A DNA stretch of 6,853 nt from Chitinophaga pinensis (GTDB taxonomy: Bacteria > Bacteroidota > Bacteroidia > SXHM01). Both the position numbers and the translations under genes were made by a program. How positions within the stretch are numbered: the first letter of the stretch is position 1; the number at the start of each line of letters is the position of its first letter. Of this stretch, positions 6,582 to 6,853 are shown piece after piece. The DNA is taken from positions 1 through 6,853 of the forward strand of contig CAMDBK010000170.1 in the NCBI GenBank assembly GCA_945889235.1, read 5' to 3'. The notes beneath the pieces are model-generated. The model was given only the letters and a program-made list of their open reading frames with translations, ran no database searches and was not told the DNA's origin.

Positions 6582-6853
6582 ATGGAACTAACAGGTAAAA
6601 CAATATTAATAACAGGGGCTGATGGATTTATTGGCTCACACTTAGTTGAATTATTGGTAAAAAAAGGGGCAATTGTAAAAGCTCTTTCGTATTATAATTC
6701 CTTCAACTACTGGGGCAACCTTGAAAACAGTGAAATTTTGAACAAAATAGAAGTTCTGTCAGGAGATATCCGCGACCCTCATTACTGTATTTCAATTACA
6801 AAAAATGTGGACATCATTTTTAACCTTGCTGCCCTTATTGCAATACCTTACTC
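6582..6853 (+). CDS. legB: NAD-dependent nucleotide-sugar 4,6-dehydratase, LegB type (partial, 3' end outside window)
   Basis: The first 90 codons of a short-chain dehydrogenase/reductase-fold enzyme are present; the rest lies beyond the right edge. The N-terminus has the Rossmann motif ITGADGFIGSH (10-20, GxxGxxG), then YYNSFNYWGNLEN (37-49), SGDIRDP (60-66) and NLAALIAIPYS (81-91, the last residue from an incomplete codon). The YYNSFN...GDIRDP...LAALIAIPYS combination is characteristic of LegB, which removes water from UDP- or GDP-GlcNAc to form the 4-keto-6-deoxy sugar at the start of legionaminic acid or related diamino sugar synthesis. Most relatives I recall have HLAALIAIPYS; Asn81 replaces His here. 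The catalytic YxxxK lies beyond the window. The start ATG is preceded by an A-rich leader and is 10 bases after the preceding stop, so it should be cotranscribed. The true substrate nucleotide is not determinable. Confidence 0.87.
   Translation, partial: MELTGKTILITGADGFIGSHLVELLVKKGAIVKALSYYNSFNYWGNLENSEILNKIEVLSGDIRDPHYCISITKNVDIIFNLAALIAIPY

Noticed and set aside
1..6853. An enterobacterial common antigen (wec) cluster
   Set aside because: Only WecE is clearly recognisable, and the other genes (DUF354, amidotransferase, LegB) do not belong to that pathway; the codon and leader style also do not look enterobacterial.
1..6853. Mobile element, CRISPR array, defence system or tRNA
   Set aside because: No transposase or integrase frame, direct-repeat array, nuclease/helicase motif or cloverleaf was seen on either strand; the space is almost fully used by polysaccharide genes.

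Overview
This window is most likely an internal piece of a surface-polysaccharide (O-antigen, capsule or glycan) biosynthesis locus from a member of the Bacteroidota. The sequence is strongly AT-rich, Shine-Dalgarno motifs are absent or poor, and several start codons are preceded by A-rich stretches, for example just before 2109 and 6582. The lineage is inferred from these features and the general look of the proteins. It was not tested by a database search.

Layout. Positions 1-768 (minus strand) hold the first 256 codons of a WecE/RffA-type dTDP-sugar aminotransferase that runs off the left edge. A 196-base divergent intergenic region (769-964) follows. From 965 to the right edge, six genes lie on the plus strand in a compact operon-like run with gaps of 28, 3, 1, 7 and 10 bases: a membrane acyltransferase-3 protein, a membrane-anchored family 2 glycosyltransferase, a DUF354 protein with a predicted GT-B-like fold, an N-acetyl sugar amidotransferase of the WbpG/PseA type, a putative GT-B glycosyltransferase, and the first 90 codons of a LegB-type nucleotide-sugar 4,6-dehydratase cut by the right edge. 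No rRNA, tRNA, CRISPR array, insertion sequence or clear terminator is visible.

How the genes may work together (inference). LegB-type enzymes start the route to legionaminic acid and related diamino sugars. WbpG/PseA-type enzymes turn an N-acetyl group into an acetamidino group. Acyltransferase-3 proteins often O-acylate surface sugars. Together they suggest a glycan with an amidinated, possibly O-acylated, diamino sugar, similar in logic to the legionaminic acid polymer of Legionella LPS. The divergent wecE would add a dTDP-4-amino-4,6-dideoxyhexose (Fuc4N type). The gene at 5432 has a faint resemblance to the Fuc4NAc transferase WecF.

The most checkable oddity is a run of eight G at 2468-2475 inside the family 2 glycosyltransferase, in otherwise AT-rich DNA. 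Gain or loss of one G would truncate the protein early, so it is a candidate phase-variation switch. I see no clearly new defence or mobile system here.
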